From positions 20,818,501 through 20,882,500 of the forward strand of contig CATIUR010000001.1 in NCBI GenBank assembly GCA_949592205.1: 64,000 bases of DNA, in the 5' to 3' direction. The translations under genes and the position numbers were made by a program. The notes beneath the pieces were generated by a model. That model did not search any database, was not told the DNA's origin, and saw nothing but the letters and a program-made list of their open reading frames with translations. Source of the stretch: Helichrysum umbraculigerum (Eukaryota > Streptophyta > Magnoliopsida > Asterales > Asteraceae). Below, piece by piece: positions 60,291 through 64,000 of this stretch (positions are counted from its first letter, which is position 1; each line of letters starts with the position of its first letter).

Positions 60291-60929
60291 GCACCCAAAT
60301 TCGTTTTCTAACACACTCAATCCAATTACTTCAGCTTCTAATCGATCATATACTGTAAATAACACTTTCTAACAACTAATATCATCACATATCATCATAT
60401 CAATCATCAATTTCATATATATTCACTAACCCTAATAATTGAATCAAGTTTACTAATAAACCATATGAACACTTACACTTTGATTGTATACAAGATGGAG
60501 ATAGTGATGATAATCTGATGATGATGATGTATCATGAATTCAAACACAAGATCACTCTTTTCTTTTTAATCTCTTGGATTATGGTTTTTCAATGAAATCT
60601 CAATAAATGAGATAGTTTAAACACAAGGGAAATAATAGAAATTTTAGGTCGGCTCACTTTAACCGACTTCAATTATACGGGTATAATTTAATACCCCTTC
60701 TCAACCTATTGTCTGGAACCCGAAAACCACTTGCGAGTCCAAACCTTTTATTGTTCCGTCAACTATATTAATTTAAAATAATTAATATTTCACTACCCAC
60801 AATAAGTCCTGAAACTTATTTTCTAATTATTATCAAATAACCAAATATAATAATTTTCTAACACGCAACAATTAATAAAATGTCGGGAAATTACTATAAA
60901 CTTCTAGGCCCAAATTTACGGATGTTACA
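60291..60929 (-). repeat. TE-E 5' LTR, right piece
   Basis: Continues the TE-E LTR after TE-F. It matches 46831-47470 and ends at ATGTTACA, followed by the duplication CTCAG. Confidence 0.93.
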
Positions 60930-60934
60930 CTCAG

Positions 60935-61568
60935 CAACAATAGCATCAGCCTGAATCATACATGAATCTATAGTGTATAGATACACGAAATTACAAAGTG
61001 AAAATTTACTAAAGAAAAAGTACCTTGGAGGCAGACTTCTTAATTACTTTAGACTTCTTAATTACTTTATAATCTCACGATATAATTTAAAGAAATTAGG
61101 GTTTTAGGAAGAGAAAGGGGGAAAAGAGGCAGGTTTTGGTAGTAGCTGCTGTGGTGTAGAGAGACTACAAAAACCCACGCTCACCGTTCCTACACCGCCA
61201 CCGCCATCGCCGCCGACCAACACCTTCTTCCACCAATTACTACTTACAGAAGCATACCAGCCTCCACTAATACCGCCGCCTACAACTGGTATGACCACCC
61301 ATTTCATCTATGTTAAAGATTTAAGTGAAGAAGAAGAAGAAGAATGTGATGGTTTTAGTGAAGAAGAAGAATTTGATGTGCGGTAGGTTTGCGGTAGGTT
61401 TTTTCTTTCTTCCGTGATGTGAGGATATATAATAAAAAGAAACCTTTATCTTTTTTTTACGTTTTTTTTTTATTTTTAAAATTAACCTAAATTAAATTAA
61501 ATTAATTAATTAATTTGTAATATGTAGGAAAGGATAATTATGACTTTTGAGAAATACAAATCTACTAT
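60935..61568 (-). other. Possible 5' end of a captured or decayed gene; GAA repeat
   Basis: On the minus strand the frame 61307-61104 begins MKWVVIPVVGGGISGGWYAS with a GTAAGT donor-like site after it. Downstream sequence (CTAAAACCCTAATTTC near 61090) looks like a plant 5' UTR. No family was recognised. A (GAA)n-rich stretch lies at 61327-61375. This flank may belong with the exon fragments left of TE-E. Confidence 0.35.
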
Positions 61569-61677
61569 TTAGGTTGTCATTTACATGGGAGATTATCAAT
61601 GGTTAAAATTAATAAGAATTAATCAATGAAGGGTTGAGATTAAATTAAAGTTGCTTAAAATAAAAATGACAACCTAA
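61569..61677. mobile_element. Small MITE-like inverted-repeat element, 109 bp
   Basis: Ends TTAGGTTGTCATTT and AAATGACAACCTAA are perfect inverted repeats. The target duplication could not be fixed. Confidence 0.55.
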
Positions 61678-61684
61678 TAACCAC

Positions 61685-62653
61685 TCTATTATAATATATT
61701 AAAGAGATTAGCTAAAAATTAGGTTACGATGATGTCATCAATAATAATTATTAATTTAAGTTTTGTGATTATAATTATTATATTAATATATTATTATATT
61801 AATATATTATTATATATTTTAATGAATTTATTCTATGAATGGATGAATACATACATGACAAATTACATGTCGTGGATAAGTATAAAGTTAATTAGGATAC
61901 TTATTAAAAATATTTGTTATTATATTTAAACTATGATAAGGACCTTAGATTACATATTGTTTTGTAACCATATGATTATCATAAACATCATTCCGTTATA
62001 TATGAATATAAAAATCATTCAATTACACATAATAGCTTATAAAAATGAAATACGAAATTCAATGGCCCGTGTGTATACACGGGAAATATAATATAAGATT
62101 CACCTTTGTGACATCATCATTTAAATTAAATTGAATTAATCAATTAGACCCTTCTTTTTATTTAGTTTTTACATTATCTATCAAAATCAGATTAAACAAT
62201 TAGGTCCATCTATTTTAATTAAATTAAAATTATAACATTTATTATAATTAAAGAAGGGTTTTTTGCCGAAAAATGAATCAATAGTTCAGTTTTTTTGCAT
62301 TTTCGGGTATCAACTATTTTTTTTTTTAAATGAACCACTATATTAAAATCGATCATTTTCGTGTATATGTCACCGTTTGAAACGGTAGCCGATGATTATA
62401 TAGCAATTCAAACGCTTATGATCGATTCAAAATACATCTTTAAGAAAAAATCCCCGGCTGTATAATCCCCGGCTAACATTTCAAACGGTAACATATACAC
62501 GAAAATGATCGATTTTAAATTAGTGGTTCATTTTTAAAGAAGAAAATTAGTTGATACCCGAAAATGTAAAAAACGGAACTATTGATTCATTTTTCGGCAA
62601 AAAACCCATTAAAGAATCAACATCCCGTGTGTATACACAGGTTTAAGATCTAG
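61685..62653 (+). mobile_element. Possible small non-autonomous Helitron containing a Mutator-type MITE
   Basis: The left end resembles a Helitron 5' start (TCTATTATAATATATTAAAG), though preceded by C where A is expected. The right end has a hairpin around GTGTATACAC (62624-62641), then CTAG (62650-62653) and T. No coding capacity. Assignment rests on the termini only. Confidence 0.4.
62256..62607. mobile_element. Mutator-type foldback MITE, 352 bp, with 9-bp target duplication
   Basis: ATTAAAGAA flanks it at 62247-62255 and 62608-62616. The arms start GGGTTTTTTGCCGAAAAATG and end with the reverse complement. Pairing extends more than 100 bp with an unpaired centre near 62400-62460. Confidence 0.88.
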
Positions 62654-63764
62654 TATATATATAATATATAAAAGGGTATGACATTTGTGCTATTGAAAGT
62701 CATATTTGTATTGTGTTAGTTGTCCAATAAGCAAGTGGAAAAAGTTTTACATTTTTCATTTTAACCCTCCAGTTTTATATATATATATATACACAAGTAA
62801 CTCTTCTTTTATAACTAACAGCACAAAAACATACATGGAGTTTGCTGCACGTAATATTTTCCCTATATAAAATTAACAAAATGATCTTAACATTTGACAC
62901 ATAAGCACATCAAATGTTAACCCATCATCCTATAATTTTGTTAATAACATAACAAACTCTTAAGTTTTCTAATAATACCCAATTTTTATACATCATTATT
63001 TTTAATTAATATACGAAACCAACATATATTACAACTCAATATTGCCACATAAGCTATATTATGTAAATTCTAAACTTGTAAATTCTTAACTTGTAAACAT
63101 TTGAAAGTTATAATTTTTTTTTAGAGAAAAGAAGTAGACATAATACTTGGTAAACATTTATGATATTAAACTTGACGGAGGAAAGCTATCATTCCAAATC
63201 GATGATTATATATAACATGTACTCTTACATTCGTTTATTCGAGTAATGTAATTGTCTCACTAATAGTGCCTGTTTTTATATAACATGTACATGCTTATCA
63301 TGCTATAGGATCTTTGATGTGGAATTGCAAATTATTGTACTTTATGATTGAAAATCACGAGAATATTTTACAATGTCATTGGTATGTGGAAAACAGTGAT
63401 ATATTTTGGCTATGTTATTGGGTCAATGGCTAAAGAAGTAGATAAAAAATTTGATTATACATGATCATATTGTATTGGGTAAGGTTTCTCACAAATTGCT
63501 AAGTGATATGATACATCGATAAACGATCGGAAACAGATGGATTAGTTTTTGTTTGAGTTTTTATAATGTTGGATTTTTCTCTAAGAAAACATTGTATTAG
63601 TTTTTGTAATGTTGGATTTTTCTATGTTTACATATTGTTGCATTTTCTAATACTTTATCGCATCAAATACAACTTCCAAGTAGATTTCAATATCGTGGGT
63701 GTGTAAGCTTTCCTAGATCTCTCATAAAATGTACCAACTTGTTTAAGATTCTTATCAGTTTAGA
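62654..63764. other. AT-rich interval, no gene seen
   Basis: No coding frame, RNA gene or bounded repeat was recognised. Confidence 0.5.
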
Positions 63765-64000
63765 CCATTCGTAACGCGTCGATGTGGCGGGCGTTCATAG
63801 GCTCCAGAACGCCAGAACGCCCCTAACGCGGCGTTCTGGACGGGAGTTTTCGAGGCGTCGTGTCGTGGAGAACGTGATCAAAACGGGCATTTTGGTGGGC
63901 CCCACATCCGAATTTTTTTTCTTTTCTCTTTTCTTGTTGTGTCTAATTCAAAAGTTAAAAAAAAAAAATTTAAAAACCAACGGTAGCATGATTAAAAAAA
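63765..64000. repeat. CpG-rich transposon-end-like sequence, cut by the window
   Basis: Repeated GGCGTTCTGG/CCAGAACGCC words (63800-63845) form inverted pairs within an otherwise AT-rich area. This resembles the end of a DNA transposon whose other end lies outside the window. The class was not determined. Confidence 0.35.

Larger units (their letters stand above)
45273..60929 (-). mobile_element. TE-E: gag-only (TR-GAG-like) gypsy element, carrying nested TE-F
   Basis: LTRs 45273-47470 and 51246-60929 (the latter split by TE-F) flank a 3.8-kb interior with only a gag-related reading frame. The target duplication CTCAG lies at 45268-45272 and 60930-60934. The primer site is initiator tRNA-Met. 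Gag and LTR ends resemble TE-A, but the LTR body differs. Homology to TE-A stops at the start of protease (about 49840), and the remaining 2.3 kb carries no pol. Confidence 0.93.

Noticed and set aside
62066..62083. Hairpin CCCGTGTGTATACACGGG as a further Helitron end
   Set aside because: No CTRR motif follows within the usual distance on either strand.

Overview
This window is eukaryotic nuclear DNA from a flowering plant. Two gene models have GT-AG introns, AT-rich intergenic sequence and plant-specific protein families, and the rest is stacked plant transposons. The LTR elements look like lineages common in Asteraceae, but that family-level placement is an inference from recall and was not tested. 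No CRISPR array, rRNA, functional tRNA or prokaryotic operon was seen.

Bases 1-13,400 are the gene-bearing part. A 5'-truncated tryptophan-aminotransferase-related/alliinase-type gene (+, 7-1454) converges on a complete 11-exon gene for the AP-1 clathrin adaptor mu subunit (-, 2878-7512; 428 codons, frame open across every junction). Further on is a two-exon gene for a small secreted proline-rich protein (-, 11766-12285). Between them sit non-autonomous DNA transposons whose target-site duplications can be read base for base: hAT elements at 7883-9025 and 12671-13314, and a Mutator-type foldback element at 10262-10985.

Bases 13,387-39,415 are LTR retrotransposons. TE-A (13387-22330, -) is a chromodomain Ty3/gypsy (Tekay-like) element with three disabling lesions. 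A Ty1/copia 3' remnant (TE-B, 22691-23651, -) follows. A Tat-like gypsy element (TE-C, -) has its gag gene split by TE-D (25022-38137, +), a 13.1 kb Tekay-like element with 4.2 kb LTRs. TE-D's LTRs are nearly identical, yet its interior is heavily decayed.

Bases 39,416-45,267 hold a Stowaway MITE, a Helitron-type 3' terminus and three isolated, spliceable exons of apparently unrelated genes, all on the minus strand. This looks like captured host sequence. TE-E (45273-60929, -), a gag-only relative of TE-A, follows, and its 5' LTR is split by TE-F (52820-60290, -), a pol-less Athila-like element.

Bases 60,935-64,000 are non-coding, with a MITE, a second Mutator-type foldback element, a possible small Helitron and a CpG-rich element end cut by the window edge.

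The most unusual signal is shared by five LTR families. Each carries, inside its LTR (and in TE-F also in its leader), an array of 2 to about 8 short self-complementary motifs. In TE-E three successive palindromes keep the same core while their arms change in a compensating way. TE-D's LTR also holds a tRNA-like Pol III unit and a one-strand array of TGGGCY sites.
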